A DNA stretch of 64,000 nucleotides from JAOPZW01 sp963851295 (GTDB lineage: Bacteria > Actinomycetota > Thermoleophilia > Solirubrobacterales > Solirubrobacteraceae). A model generated the notes under the pieces. The model worked only from the letters and a program-made list of their open reading frames with translations. It ran no database searches and was not told the DNA's origin. Made by a program: the position numbers and the translations under genes. The DNA is taken from positions 1 through 64,000 of the forward strand of contig CAWKOS010000002.1 of NCBI GenBank assembly GCA_963851295.1, in the 5' to 3' direction. This document shows positions 1-8,720 of the stretch, piece by piece; position 1 is the stretch's first letter, and each line of letters opens with the position of its first letter.

Positions 1-10
1 TCCCGTGCGA

Positions 11-44
11 CCCGGTACGGCGTCGCGGAAGACGCCGTACCGGG
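11..44. terminator. Strong hairpin downstream of the fasciclin gene
   Basis: A perfect 14-bp inverted repeat (11-24 pairs with 31-44) with a 6-nt loop GCGGAA lies 40 nt beyond the stop codon of the minus-strand fasciclin gene. No T-run follows on the minus strand, so Rho-independent termination is inferred from stem strength only. It could also serve a plus-strand gene left of the window. Confidence 0.6.
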
Positions 45-83
45 AGCCGCAATCGGTGGACCGGCGAGGAGCAGGGGAGTGCG

Positions 84-611
84 TTACGGGATCAGGACCT
101 GGTTGATGACGTGGATGACGCCGTTGGAGGCCTTGACGTCGGTCTTGGTGACCTGGGCCTTGTTGACGTAGACCTTGCCGCTCTTGACGGCGATCTTCAC
201 GCTCTTGCCGTTGAGGGTCTTGACCGACTTGCCGTTGAGCGTGACGACCTTGCTGGCCGGGACGGCACCCTTGACGACGTGGTAGGTCAGGATCGAGGTC
301 AGCAGCTTCTTGTCGCTCTGGACCTTCTTCAGCGTGGCCTTGGGCAGCTTGGCGAACGCTGCGTTGGTCGGCGCGAAGACGGTCAGCTTGCTCTTGCCCG
401 AGAGGGCGGAGACCAGGCCCGCCTTCTGGATGAGGCTGGCGAGCGTCGAGAACTGCGGGTTGCCGGCGGCGACCTGGACGATGTTCTTGCTGGCAGCCGG
501 CGAAGCCGGCGAGGCCGGCGAGGCCGACGCTGCGGGCACGGCGAACACGAGGGCGACAAGCCCCAGGGCGAGCGCAGCGGTGATGCGGGGAAGTCTGAGC
601 GTGGTGCCCAT
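84..611 (-). CDS. Secreted fasciclin (FAS1) domain protein
   Basis: The product is 175 aa. An N-terminal signal peptide (positive MGTTLRLPR, hydrophobic core, Ala-Ser-Pro rich cleavage region at about 30-42) is followed by one FAS1 domain. Typical FAS1 motifs are visible: FSTLASLIQKAGL, LTVFAPTNAAFAKLP, LLTSILTYHVVKG and the C-terminal NGVIHVINQVLIP. FAS1 proteins are extracellular adhesion or matrix proteins. The ATG at 611 is chosen because the signal peptide begins there and GGAAAG lies just upstream; the open frame extends further upstream but runs through the promoter. It is divergent from a CarH-like regulator with an operator array between them, so B12/light control is likely. The mature protein is lysine-rich with a run of repeated NGKSVK segments. 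Confidence 0.9.
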   Translation of the reverse strand: MGTTLRLPRITAALALGLVALVFAVPAASASPASPASPAASKNIVQVAAGNPQFSTLASLIQKAGLVSALSGKSKLTVFAPTNAAFAKLPKATLKKVQSDKKLLTSILTYHVVKGAVPASKVVTLNGKSVKTLNGKSVKIAVKSGKVYVNKAQVTKTDVKASNGVIHVINQVLIP

Positions 612-641
612 GGCTTTCCTTTCGGGAGGGGAAATGGGGAC

Positions 642-719
642 TAGACAAACACTGGACAAGCATTGAACAACATAGAGGCTTCCGCACACGTTGTCAATGC
701 TTTGTACATAGCTTGTAGA
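642..719. promoter_or_regulatory. CarH/LitR-type operator array: two sets of three 11-bp repeats, inverted
   Basis: TnnACA half-sites occur at 642 (TAGACA), 653 (TGGACA) and 664 (TGAACA), exactly 11 bp apart. The complementary TGTnnA occurs at 692 (TGTCAA), 703 (TGTACA) and 714 (TGTAGA), again exactly 11 bp apart. The two triplets face each other across a gap of 22 bp. TnnACA at 11-bp spacing resembles the operator reported for Thermus CarH. The array covers the promoter of the minus-strand fasciclin gene and the start region of the plus-strand regulator, which suggests joint repression and autoregulation (inference). Confidence 0.75.
669..697 (-). promoter_or_regulatory. Sigma-70-type promoter of the fasciclin gene
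   Basis: On the minus strand there is a perfect -35 TTGACA (697-692), a 17-nt spacer and -10 TATGTT (674-669), about 60 nt upstream of the fasciclin ATG. Both boxes overlap elements of the CarH-like operator array, so an occupied array would exclude RNA polymerase. Confidence 0.7.
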
Positions 720-737
720 AGCGCTAACGTTGCAGTC

Positions 738-1592
738 ATGCCGGAGGCTCAACTGCGGATCGGGGAGCTCGCTCGCCGATCGGGCGTCAGCGCGGAGCTG
801 CTGAGGGCTTGGGAGCGGCGCTACGGACTCTTCACCCCCACACGCACCGACAGCGGCTACCGCCTTTACTCCGCCCAGGACGAGGCACGGGTGGCCGCCA
901 TGACGGCGCACCTGGCGCGGGGACTGTCCGCCGCCGAGGCGGCGCAACTGGCGATCGATGGCGCCGGCCCTCGGACGCCGCCCCGCGACCCCTCGGACCT
1001 CGCCGCCGAGCTGTGGTCGGCGCTCGACGCCTTCGACGACGCGCGAGCCCAAGCCGCGTTCGATCGGCTCATCGCCGCCTTCAGCGTTGAGACCATCGCC
1101 CGCGTCGCGATCCTTCCCTATCTGCGAATGCTCGGCGAGCGCTGGCGCGAGGGCGACGCGTCGGTGGCCCAAGAACACTTCGCCACCGGCCTGCTGCGCG
1201 CGCGACTGCTCAGCCTCGCCCGAGGCTGGGATCGCGGGATCGGCCCCCGTGCCGTCCTCGCCTGCCCACCCGGAGAGCAGCACGACATCGGTCTCGTCGT
1301 GTTCGGACTTGCCCTTCGAGATCGCGGCTGGCGCATCACCTTCCTCGGCCCGAACACCCCCATCCAAACGCTCGCCGCCGCTGCGCTGCAACTCACCCCC
1401 GACGCCGTGGTCCTCTCCGCGCTCACGCGCGACTCCATCGCGGCGGTCGCACCCGAGATCGCACGACTCGCGAAGAAGCTACCCGTCCACCTCGCCGGCG
1501 CCGGCGCCGACACCCGGCTCGCGAAACGGACCGGAGCCCACCTGCTCGAAGGCGGACCCATCGAAGCGGCCGCCGGACTTGCGACCAAGTAA
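738..1592 (+). CDS. CarH-like MerR regulator with B12-binding photosensor domain
   Basis: The product is 284 aa. Residues 5-75 form a MerR HTH (RIGELARRSGVSAELLRAWE, then TDSGYRLYS). Residues 88-165 match the four-helix cap domain with the CarH signature W-x9-E-H (W136, E146, H147). Residues 170-284 are a B12-binding Rossmann fold with E180-x-H182-x-x-G185, where the His is the expected lower cobalt ligand. Members bind adenosylcobalamin, tetramerise on DNA in the dark and dissociate in light. The residue after W136 is Arg, whereas Thermus CarH has His there (second ligand of the photolysed state), so the lit state may differ. Start at 738 gives the family N-terminus; an upstream in-frame ATG at 663 lies inside the operator array. 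The usual target, carotenoid genes, is absent; the fasciclin gene is divergent. Confidence 0.9.
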   Translation: MPEAQLRIGELARRSGVSAELLRAWERRYGLFTPTRTDSGYRLYSAQDEARVAAMTAHLARGLSAAEAAQLAIDGAGPRTPPRDPSDLAAELWSALDAFDDARAQAAFDRLIAAFSVETIARVAILPYLRMLGERWREGDASVAQEHFATGLLRARLLSLARGWDRGIGPRAVLACPPGEQHDIGLVVFGLALRDRGWRITFLGPNTPIQTLAAAALQLTPDAVVLSALTRDSIAAVAPEIARLAKKLPVHLAGAGADTRLAKRTGAHLLEGGPIEAAAGLATK

Positions 1593-2198
1593 CGGGGCCG
1601 GCAGGAACCGGGCGCGCGTCCCAAAGCACTGGTCATCGGCGATCACAGCCTGGCCGGACGGCTGGATCGCGAGCTGTCATGAGCACCGTGCCCCGCCAAT
1701 CGACACCATCCACGCAATCCTCAGGCGCGAGGCGCACCGGAGCGGCGAGCGCCCGCTCTGTGCGAGCTGGACAACTACCGCAATGGGATCACCAGGAGTG
1801 TCGACAGGTGCCTCCCGGATGGTCGCCCGGGACGAGCATCGAGGCGCCGCGCCCGGCGTGTTGGCGCCCCCAACGCGCGTGAAGGCGGGCGCGCCGTTGG
1901 GGCTCGCGAGACGCCCGGTATGGACGAGATCCAGGCGTCCACGGGCATGCGATCGGCTGCGCCGGCCCCCGGGGTAAGGCGCAAGCCGCGCCGGCGCTCC
2001 CGCTGGCGACTTCGATGAGCGCAGCTCCGAGGAGAACGTCCGCTTCCGTATGGCACCACTTCCGCTGACCGCGCCGCTCGGGCCGCTCGTGCTCGGTGGT
2101 GCGCGTAAGCCACGCTGCGCCGTTGAGGGCTGCGCTCGCGGAGATCTCTGCGCGACCGGCGAGCGTAGTCCAAGCGGTCCCATCGAAGGAGTCCGTCT
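1593..2198. other. 606-nt gap without a convincing gene
   Basis: Open frames exist on both strands, but their translations are Arg/Pro/Ser-rich low-complexity sequence with no recognisable domain or good ribosome binding site. I see no tRNA, strong terminator or repeat. It could be remnant sequence of the decayed mobile-element region. Confidence 0.5.
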
Positions 2199-2390
2199 AT
2201 GCACCGCGAGATCGACCGCCATCGCCTCGGGGCGACGCTCTTCCTCGTCGCCGCCTCCGCGTCGTTCGTCCTGTCTATCACCCTTTGGTTCACCGACAAT
2301 CGCCAGGAAGGCGTTTTCGTCGGCCTTTGGGTGCCATCAATCCTCGCCGCCGGAGCGTTTTGGATGGCCGCGATGGGACGGGACCGCTGA
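2199..2390 (+). CDS. Small two-helix membrane protein
   Basis: The product is 63 aa with two predicted membrane segments (about residues 10-30 and 38-58) separated by a short charged loop (FTDNRQEG). A good ribosome binding site, GAAGGAG at 2185-2191, lies 7 nt before the ATG, which supports a real gene. The stop overlaps the next gene as TGATG, so the two are probably translationally coupled. I do not recognise a characterised family; similar short membrane proteins are common as hypotheticals in actinobacteria. Confidence 0.65.
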   Translation: MHREIDRHRLGATLFLVAASASFVLSITLWFTDNRQEGVFVGLWVPSILAAGAFWMAAMGRDR

Positions 2391-2572
2391 TGTCGCTCGA
2401 TGTCGTGATCGGACTGGTCGGCGTGATCGTGACGGTCCTCGTGGTCGTTGGCATGATCCTCATCACCCCCCGCGGAGTTGATCCCTCCCATCTCCCGGCG
2501 CAGCCGCCCGACAGCAACGACGTCGTAGCGCCGACGCCGACGCCGACGGCGACCCAGCCCGCACTGCCCTGA
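2390..2572 (+). CDS. Small single-pass membrane protein with Pro/Thr-rich tail
   Basis: The product is 60 aa. Residues 4-26 form one hydrophobic helix (VVIGLVGVIVTVLVVVGMILI). The rest is a proline/threonine-rich tail (PTPTPTATQPALP), probably outside the membrane. Its ATG overlaps the stop of the preceding two-helix protein (TGATG), the main evidence that it is translated. The two may form a small membrane complex. Function unknown. Confidence 0.5.
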   Translation: MSLDVVIGLVGVIVTVLVVVGMILITPRGVDPSHLPAQPPDSNDVVAPTPTPTATQPALP

Positions 2573-2714
2573 GCTCGACGACCAACGTCGCTATTGGCCG
2601 CGGCCCTGCGCACAACGGACGCCCGAGGCCTAGGCACAGGAGCGCACAGGCGGAGCGTCACGCTGTCATGCATCACAGGCCAGCATTTGACCACCGGCAG
2701 TTGGGAGCTACGCC

Positions 2715-3164
2715 GTGAGGACATTGTTGACCGACTCAATGAGCAGCGTGACCCTCGGAGCCGCAACGGGCCTGCGCTCCCAGCTCGGCGTGGCGAGCGT
2801 GGTGGCGCGCTCACACCCCGACCTACCCTCGATCCTCCGCCACCCGTGGATCAGACGACTCGTGCTGGCGGCAGCGGCTGGCGAGCTCGTCGTCGACAAG
2901 CTGCCGGGTACGCCCAGCCGGCTGGCGCCGCGGGGAATCATCCCCCGACTCGCCCTAGGGGCGCTGGCGGCCGGCCTGTCCGCGCAGACCCGGCAGGCGT
3001 CGTGGCTCCCGGCCAGCGCCATCGGAGCCTCGAGCGCGGCCGTCGCGGCCAGGCTCGGGCATGACGTGCGGGCGCGACTCGCCCGCCAGGCGCCCGACCT
3101 GCCCGTCGCCCTCGCCGAGGACGCCCTAGCGATCGCGGCGGCCGCCGCGGGCGCCTCACGCTGA
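2715..3164 (+). CDS. DUF4126-like membrane protein
   Basis: The product is 149 aa, starting with GTG and preceded by GGGAG at 2703-2707. It is rich in Ala/Leu with several weak membrane segments. The N-terminal GAATGLRSQLG, the middle LVVDKLPGTPSRLAPRGI and the GASSAAVAARLGHDVR region resemble the DUF4126 family, whose function is unknown. It stands alone, about 140 nt after the small membrane pair. The family assignment is by recall of the pattern and should be confirmed by a profile search. Confidence 0.6.
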   Translation: MRTLLTDSMSSVTLGAATGLRSQLGVASVVARSHPDLPSILRHPWIRRLVLAAAAGELVVDKLPGTPSRLAPRGIIPRLALGALAAGLSAQTRQASWLPASAIGASSAAVAARLGHDVRARLARQAPDLPVALAEDALAIAAAAAGASR

Positions 3165-3587
3165 CATGCGTTACCCGAAAGGAGCAGGGCACTGAGTCGA
3201 CAAGCGCGTCGGAGTTACCGCAACTGTGGAACAGGAGCAGCGAGCGCCTGGCTGCTCCCTTCTCATGCGAGGGCGACAGCGCGTGGACCGCGTTGCCGCT
3301 TCGCGTCGGGAGGGCGCGCGTCGGGGTCAGTCCCCGGATGCTCGCAAGGGACGAGCTTCGATCGTCTGCGGGCGCATTGTCCGGGCGCTCGCTTCGCCCT
3401 GGCAAAACGGAAGTCAGCGCCTCGTCGGCCAGGCGCCCGGTGTTCGTCCCAGGCGAGCGTCCGACCCCTGAACTCGGCGACGTTCGCTTCCCCGCACGAA
3501 AGCAGAAGCGCGCCGGTTCCGTCGCCCGTCCCGCGTCTCAGTGCCGAGGCGCATGGAACTGGGGAGCCACCGCCGTGCCGGTCTCAG
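3165..3587. other. 423-nt gap upstream of the truncated relaxase gene
   Basis: No convincing gene is visible. A complete MobF protein would need several hundred more N-terminal residues (tyrosines and the HUH motif), but none of the frames here encodes them. The gap therefore marks the deletion end of the mobile-element remnant. Confidence 0.5.
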
Positions 3588-6362
3588 TTGCGTTGGCAGG
3601 CGAAAGCGAGAGTGCCCCGTTTCGACGAGGGGCACATTGCGGCCGTGCTTCATGACGGCGTACGTGGATACGCGGCAGTGTCGCCGGTCGAGCCGCTGTC
3701 GTCCGTCCGCACGATTCGCCGTGCTTGTCGCTCGCCGGAGGTGACGCCGAGGGCCCTGCGCCATACCCTGTGCGCGGCCGTCCGTGACCGCCTGCCGTGG
3801 GTGCGCTGGGGACCGGTGCGCAACGGGATGGCCGAGATCGAGCAGCTGTCGCCGGCGGTGTTGCGAGAGTTCTCCACCCGTCGTCGCCAGATCGAGGAGC
3901 GCGAGCGCGAGCTCGTCGCCGCGGGCGTCCAAGTCGGCGACGGGGGGCGCGAGGCGATCGCTCACGCCACGCGCCGGCGCAAGCGCTACGGAGTCGACAC
4001 TGCACCGTGGCGTGACGTCGTGCGCGCCCGGGCCGCGGAGCACGGACTCGGCGCCCCCGAGCTCGCTGCCCTCGTGCTCGGACCCGCGCGGGCGCCCGAG
4101 ACCCCTGATCCGGGGCTCGTGGGCGTCGAGCTGGCCGGAGCTGGCGGGCTGACCGAGAAGCAGAACACTTTCGCCAAACGCGAAGCAGTGATGGCGTGGG
4201 CGGCCGTGCACAGGCAGGGTGCACCGGCCGAGACGGTCGAGCGCGACGCGACGGAGTTCCTGACGCGCACGGACGTGCACCGTGGCGCCGGGGGATTCAC
4301 GACGAGCGATCTGCTCGCCCACGAGCAAGCGATCGTGCATGGCGCTCAGGCGCGCCGCGGCGAAGGCAGGGGCAGGCTCGACACCGCGCTGGTCGACGCG
4401 GTGCTGGCGAACGCGGCGCACGCTCCGTCGGCCGAGCAGGCCCGGGTGATCCGTGGCCTGACCTCGAGCGGTCACGGCGTGGAGACGGTCGAGGCGCTGG
4501 CCGGGACAGGCAAGACGTTCACCGCCGGTCTGCTGGCTCAGGCCTACGCGGCCGGCGGCTTCCGCGTTCTCGGGGCCGCGCCGACCGGGCGAGCTGTGCG
4601 GGAGCTGACCGAGCAGGCGGGCATTGCGCAGGCGTGGACGCTCACGCGCCTGGTGCGCGACCTCGACGCCGACGACCGCGGTTTCGGGTCGGGTCAGGCG
4701 GTGCTGATCATTGACGAGGCGGGGATGGCGAGCACCCGCGAGAGCGCTCGCGTCATGACGCACGCCCAGGCCGCCAACGTGAAGGTCATCGCGATCGGCG
4801 ACTCCGGGCAGCTCTCGAGCGTCCAGGCGGGCGGCTGGCTGGGATCGCTGACCCGGCGGCTGGGGTCGCACGAGCTGCGCGAGGTGATGCGCCAGCGCGA
4901 TCCGCGCGAGCGCCAGCTCCTGGCCCAGGTGCGCCGCGGCGACCCCACCAACTACATCACCGAGAAGAAGAGGTGCGGGCAGCTACGGGTCCTCGCAGGC
5001 GACGTCCAGAGCGCAGGCGCGGGCGAACGCGCAGCGGTCACATCGTGGCGGTCACGCCAGGCTGAATGCGCGTGGGGGCAGGCCGTCCTGATCGCACGTG
5101 ACAACCAACGCCGCGAGCGCCTCAACGCGCTCATCCGCGCCGACCTGAAGCACCGCGGTCGGCTTGGCGAGAGCGTCCATATCGGTGGAGACGAGTTCGC
5201 CGTCGGTGACCGCGTCGTCGCGCGCCGCAACGACAGCGAGCGGGCGGTCGATAACGGCACGCGCGGCACCGTGATCGCCGTCGACCCGACCGAGAAGGAC
5301 CTCGTCGTGCGCACCGACTCCGGCGCCCAACGCCGCCTCGATGTCTCCTATGTGGCCGAGCATCTGCAGCACGCCTACGTGCTCACCGCGCACACCATCC
5401 AGGGAGGAACCGTGGAGTGGGCGGGCGTCGTCGGGCGCCCCGAGGACTTCACCCGCAACTGGTCCTACACCGCGCTCTCGCGCGCGCGAGAACCAACCGA
5501 GCTGTTCATCGTCGACACCCTCACCGAGCGCGAGCTCGACCGCATCGAGATCGCGCCCGGCCACGCTCGCGGACCGCGCGACGAGCGAACGCCACTCGAG
5601 CGCCTCGCGGCGGCCATGCGTTGCCGCGACGACGAGGACCTCGCGCTGGACCGCGTCGACGCCGAGCACACCCACGCCCGGCCGCCCGCCGTCACACGCC
5701 CGTCCGTGGCTGAGCTACAGGCCGAACTCACGGACCTTCGCGAGCGCATCGGCCGGTACCCCGACCAACTCGCCGACCAGCTGCACGCCGCCCGCAGCGC
5801 CCAGGCCGAGGCGCAGCGCGTCGCTGACGAAGCGCGCGCACGCATCACTGAGCTGGAGCAACCCGGCCGGGGTGCGCTGCGCCGGCGTGCCGCGGGCTCC
5901 GCCGAACGCGCGCTGGAGCGCCAACGCCTCAAGCTCGCCGAGGAGGAAATCGCGGCGGCCGCCGAGCGTGAGCGCAACCTCGCAAGCAGCGTCCCCGACC
6001 GCGCGGCATGGAAGGCCGAACGCGGCCCGCTCCGCGAGCGCGCCGCGGAGCTCACCGCGCAGCTCTTGACCCGCCGCCGCGAGCACCTACGCGTCGCGCT
6101 CGAGCGACCAGCGCCCTACCTCACGGAAGCGCTGGGCGCTCTCCCCAACGAGCCGCGCGCTCGCCGCACCTGGCAGCAAGTCGCTACGCGCATCGAGGCC
6201 TACCGCTTCGACCACGCGATCACCGACACCCGCGACGCACTCGGACCTGCTCCGATCGACGCGCGCGGACGTGCGCACTGGCAGCGCGCCCACCACGACC
6301 TCCAACGTGCTCAACAAGACCTCGGTCACCACAACACTCGCCAGCACTCACACGAGATCTAG
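3588..6362 (+). CDS. MobF (TrwC/TraA)-type relaxase-helicase, N-terminally truncated
   Basis: The open frame is 924 aa. Around residue 65 it joins MobF sequence at the very end of the relaxase domain (RDRLPWVRWGPVRNGMAEI). A SF1 helicase follows: Walker A ALAGTGKTFT, Walker B VLIIDEAGMAS, GDSGQL, motif LTAHTIQGG and motif VI YTALSRARE. The C-terminal 300 residues are a charged Glu/Arg/Ala coiled coil. The nuclease part (catalytic Tyr and His triad) is missing and residues 1-60 look non-homologous, so it cannot nick oriT although the helicase may fold. No good ribosome binding site precedes 3588; GTG at 3741 is a possible later start. With the broken integrase and HTH genes to the right, it points to a degraded conjugative or integrative element. 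Confidence 0.7.
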   Translation: MRWQAKARVPRFDEGHIAAVLHDGVRGYAAVSPVEPLSSVRTIRRACRSPEVTPRALRHTLCAAVRDRLPWVRWGPVRNGMAEIEQLSPAVLREFSTRRRQIEERERELVAAGVQVGDGGREAIAHATRRRKRYGVDTAPWRDVVRARAAEHGLGAPELAALVLGPARAPETPDPGLVGVELAGAGGLTEKQNTFAKREAVMAWAAVHRQGAPAETVERDATEFLTRTDVHRGAGGFTTSDLLAHEQAIVHGAQARRGEGRGRLDTALVDAVLANAAHAPSAEQARVIRGLTSSGHGVETVEALAGTGKTFTAGLLAQAYAAGGFRVLGAAPTGRAVRELTEQAGIAQAWTLTRLVRDLDADDRGFGSGQAVLIIDEAGMASTRESARVMTHAQAANVKVIAIGDSGQLSSVQAGGWLGSLTRRLGSHELREVMRQRDPRERQLLAQVRRGDPTNYITEKKRCGQLRVLAGDVQSAGAGERAAVTSWRSRQAECAWGQAVLIARDNQRRERLNALIRADLKHRGRLGESVHIGGDEFAVGDRVVARRNDSERAVDNGTRGTVIAVDPTEKDLVVRTDSGAQRRLDVSYVAEHLQHAYVLTAHTIQGGTVEWAGVVGRPEDFTRNWSYTALSRAREPTELFIVDTLTERELDRIEIAPGHARGPRDERTPLERLAAAMRCRDDEDLALDRVDAEHTHARPPAVTRPSVAELQAELTDLRERIGRYPDQLADQLHAARSAQAEAQRVADEARARITELEQPGRGALRRRAAGSAERALERQRLKLAEEEIAAAAERERNLASSVPDRAAWKAERGPLRERAAELTAQLLTRRREHLRVALERPAPYLTEALGALPNEPRARRTWQQVATRIEAYRFDHAITDTRDALGPAPIDARGRAHWQRAHHDLQRAQQDLGHHNTRQHSHEI

Positions 6363-6742
6363 ACGCGCATCAAGGCTGGCGCCGCCGCTGCTCAGTTTCG
6401 TCCGAGGCGCAAGTACAGGCCTCGTCGGCTGTAGGCGTGGGGACTACCGCTCTCGTGGGGAAGGGTACTCCCGAGCTGGGCGCCTGCTGTTCGTGCGCAG
6501 CAGGCGCGCCGCGGACCGGGATTCGGGCGCTCGCAGCTGGCTGGAAGCGAGTGCGGGAGACGACGCCGCGTCCTGGTCGGTTCTCATCGATGCCGGCCGG
6601 AGTCGTGCCCTGCTTCTAGCGATCTCCCAGACCGGTGACGCGCTCTTGGTCGAGGCCGCTTTCGTCGTCCCGCCGAAATCCGGGCCACGACTTGTGTGGC
6701 TGCGCTTTTGTCCGCGTGCTGGCCGCCCTGCCGGCGGTTCCG
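6363..6742. other. 380-nt gap without a convincing gene
   Basis: Frames here translate to low-complexity Arg/Ser/Gly sequence with no domain or ribosome binding site. No RNA gene or strong hairpin is seen. It lies between the relaxase remnant and the convergent NRDE gene. Confidence 0.45.
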
Positions 6743-7504
6743 TTACGTCGTGGCGAGTGGTCTCAGCGGGTGCGTGCAGGAGGGGCCGTCGGAGCCCCAC
6801 ATCTGGGGCGGAGCGTCCGGAGCGCGCGGCACGCGGATCAGCATCGACGAGCGCGTGCCGTACATCTCGGTATGCACGCAACACGCCGAGGCGCGGGAGA
6901 CGAGCTGCGACCAGGCGTCGTCGCCTTCAGGCGCTGCCGTGATCACGTGGTCGGTGAGCACCGCGCAAAGCGCGTCGAGAAGATCGTCCGGCTCGCGCGC
7001 GGCCACGTCACCCAGTCGCGCACGGACACGGTCGACCTTTGGGCTGGGCGCGCCAAGCGCGCGGTTCTCCAGGATGTACACCCCCGGCTCGAGCTCAATC
7101 GCCACGAGCGCATCGGCGCAAGTGAGGTCGAGGTAAAACAGCCCGGACCGATCGGCCGCAAGTGCCCAGCACGGGTTGAACTCCGCGGGCCTGGCCGATG
7201 CCGTGAACGCCGCCACCGCGTGGCCGGCGTCGGCGCCTTCGGTCAGCTTCAACGGGATGGCGCCGCGCGAGCGGCGGGTCGGCGATCGCTGCATCGGCTG
7301 GTTGGTCAAGCCGGCGACGACGCCGTGCTCGTTGAGCGCAAGCCACGTCCCGCCGGCGAGCCGGTCACGGCCTCCAAACGTCCGCGGCCGCTCGCGCAGG
7401 ACCTTGACGGGATCCGCGGGACGCGCGTACTGCTCGTCGCGGTTGGCCGCCACAATCAGCGGCCACTCCGGCACGATCCGCGAGAGGACGACGAGCAGGC
7501 ACAC
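6743..7504 (-). CDS. NRDE family protein (TANGO2-like)
   Basis: The product is 253 aa and starts MCLLVVLSRIVPEWPLIVAANRDE. The Cys at position 2 and the N-R-D-E motif at about 21-24 define the NRDE/DUF833/TANGO2 family, which resembles N-terminal-nucleophile hydrolases. LAGGTWLALNEHGVVAGLTNQ is a second conserved block. Biochemical role is poorly known; the eukaryotic homologue TANGO2 has been linked to heme and lipid metabolism. The length is near the family norm. It is a single gene on the minus strand inside the otherwise degraded region. Confidence 0.88.
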   Translation of the reverse strand: MCLLVVLSRIVPEWPLIVAANRDEQYARPADPVKVLRERPRTFGGRDRLAGGTWLALNEHGVVAGLTNQPMQRSPTRRSRGAIPLKLTEGADAGHAVAAFTASARPAEFNPCWALAADRSGLFYLDLTCADALVAIELEPGVYILENRALGAPSPKVDRVRARLGDVAAREPDDLLDALCAVLTDHVITAAPEGDDAWSQLVSRASACCVHTEMYGTRSSMLIRVPRAPDAPPQMWGSDGPSCTHPLRPLATT

Positions 7505-7877
7505 ATCACCAGTCTGACTGCCGCCATCGACTCTGCCGCGCGACAGTCGGCCGCCCTGAGCCGGTTAGCACCGCCGACGCGTCGCCCCGCTCCTGCTTGC
7601 CTCCCGATACGCACATCTCGCCCGTCCGGCCGAGCGTCCTGCTCGGCGCGGAAGGGAGGCCCGTTGACGCCCGCTTCCCTCGCCGAGCGGTAGCCAGCGT
7701 CATCGCTGATCTCATGACCGCCACGGACGAGGTGCGAGCGTCCGCTGGCGCGCGATCGGAGCCAGTCCCGCTCTCGCGTCCGTGACCAGGCAGGAGCGAC
7801 GCGCTGACTGCCCCTATGCATAATGGACCGGCTTGCACAGTACGACGGCCACGCCGAAGCTGGCGGGGCACGTCGCG
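7505..7877. other. 373-nt gap without a convincing gene
   Basis: Short overlapping frames on both strands have no recognisable content. The stretch separates two minus-strand genes and probably holds the promoter of the NRDE gene, but I cannot point to a clear one. Confidence 0.4.
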
Positions 7878-8324
7878 TTACTCGCCCGCGGCCTGTAGCG
7901 CGTCGGCCAGCTCCGAGGCGACCTGTGCTACCGCGGCGTAGGCATCGACGACGTCGGCCAGGTTGTCGCCGGCGCCAGCCCCGTTGAGCTGCTGTACCGC
8001 GGCGTCGAAGCGTCGCCAGAGCTCTGCTGGGCCGCGGCGGCCGGTCCCGGGCCGGAGCTCGTAGGGCGGGCGTGCCCGTTCGGAGTCGGAAACGGGCCGC
8101 CACGCCAGTCCTGCCTGGAGCGCTCGCGCGTGGGCGTCGCGCATCGCGGCCGCCGCCTGGGCCAGCGTTCGGAGTCGATCGCGAAAGCCGGGGTCGGGCG
8201 GTGCCTGCTCGTGGGCGCGCATCGCGCCGCTCCATGATGCCCGCGCTTCGTTCACCGACGTCCACGCGTGTTCCTTGGCGCCCGCGGCCGGTGTCCCGGC
8301 CCGCTCGTCCGGCAGGTCGCTCAC
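7878..8324 (-). CDS. Conserved-looking hypothetical helical protein
   Basis: The product is 148 aa, Ala-rich, probably all-alpha, without membrane segments or signal peptide. The central part (PDPGFRDRLRTLAQAAAAMRDAHARALQAGLAWRPV) and the C-terminal helix look like folded coding sequence rather than shadow translation. It is divergent from the excisionase-like HTH gene at 8478, with about 150 nt between them that could hold a shared control region. I do not recognise the family. It may belong to the mobile-element remnant. Confidence 0.55.
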   Translation of the reverse strand: MSDLPDERAGTPAAGAKEHAWTSVNEARASWSGAMRAHEQAPPDPGFRDRLRTLAQAAAAMRDAHARALQAGLAWRPVSDSERARPPYELRPGTGRRGPAELWRRFDAAVQQLNGAGAGDNLADVVDAYAAVAQVASELADALQAAGE

Positions 8325-8477
8325 ACACGGGTCCTATCGCACTCGAGGACCGTCACGCGACGGGCTACGCCATTCAAGCCGCTCCCTGCGAGCGAAACCA
8401 TCCGGCCCCCAACGGCCGCACACGGCTGCACACGGACAGTTGGTGTAGCGTCAAGCTCGGAGGAGAGAGGGAGCACC

Positions 8478-8720
8478 ATGACGCCGACGCCCGCCGCAGA
8501 TGAGCCCGAGTACCTCAAGGTCGAAGAGGTCGCCGCGCGTCTGAAGCTCAAGGAGAAGACGATCCGCGACTGGATCCTGCGCGGCGAGCTGCCCGCCTAC
8601 AAGCTGGGCAAGGAGTGGCGTATTCGCCGCGACGACTTCGATCAGGCGATGCAGGCGCGCCGCACCACCGCCGAGCCGGCGCCTGCGGGCGGTCTCTGGG
8701 ACCCCGATAATCCTGGATAG
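8478..8720 (+). CDS. Excisionase-type (MerR-like) HTH DNA-binding protein
   Basis: The product is 80 aa. Residues 10-60 (EYLKVEEVAARLKLKEKTIR, then WILRGELPAYKLGKEWRIRRDDFDQAM) form the winged-helix HTH_17/excisionase fold. Such proteins act as excisionases or small regulators of integrated elements. The ATG at 8478 follows GGAGAGAGGGAG, a strong ribosome binding site. The tail WDPDNPG is short and acidic. It sits about 0.7 kb upstream of the broken integrase, consistent with a former excision module. Confidence 0.85.
   Translation: MTPTPAADEPEYLKVEEVAARLKLKEKTIRDWILRGELPAYKLGKEWRIRRDDFDQAMQARRTTAEPAPAGGLWDPDNPG

Noticed and set aside
111..644. Plus-strand ORF over the fasciclin gene
   Set aside because: It is the antisense shadow of a clear secreted FAS1 protein; the translation is repetitive and without a domain.
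663..737. N-terminal extension of the CarH-like protein from ATG 663
   Set aside because: The extra 25 residues are encoded by the operator array and are unlike the family N-terminus.
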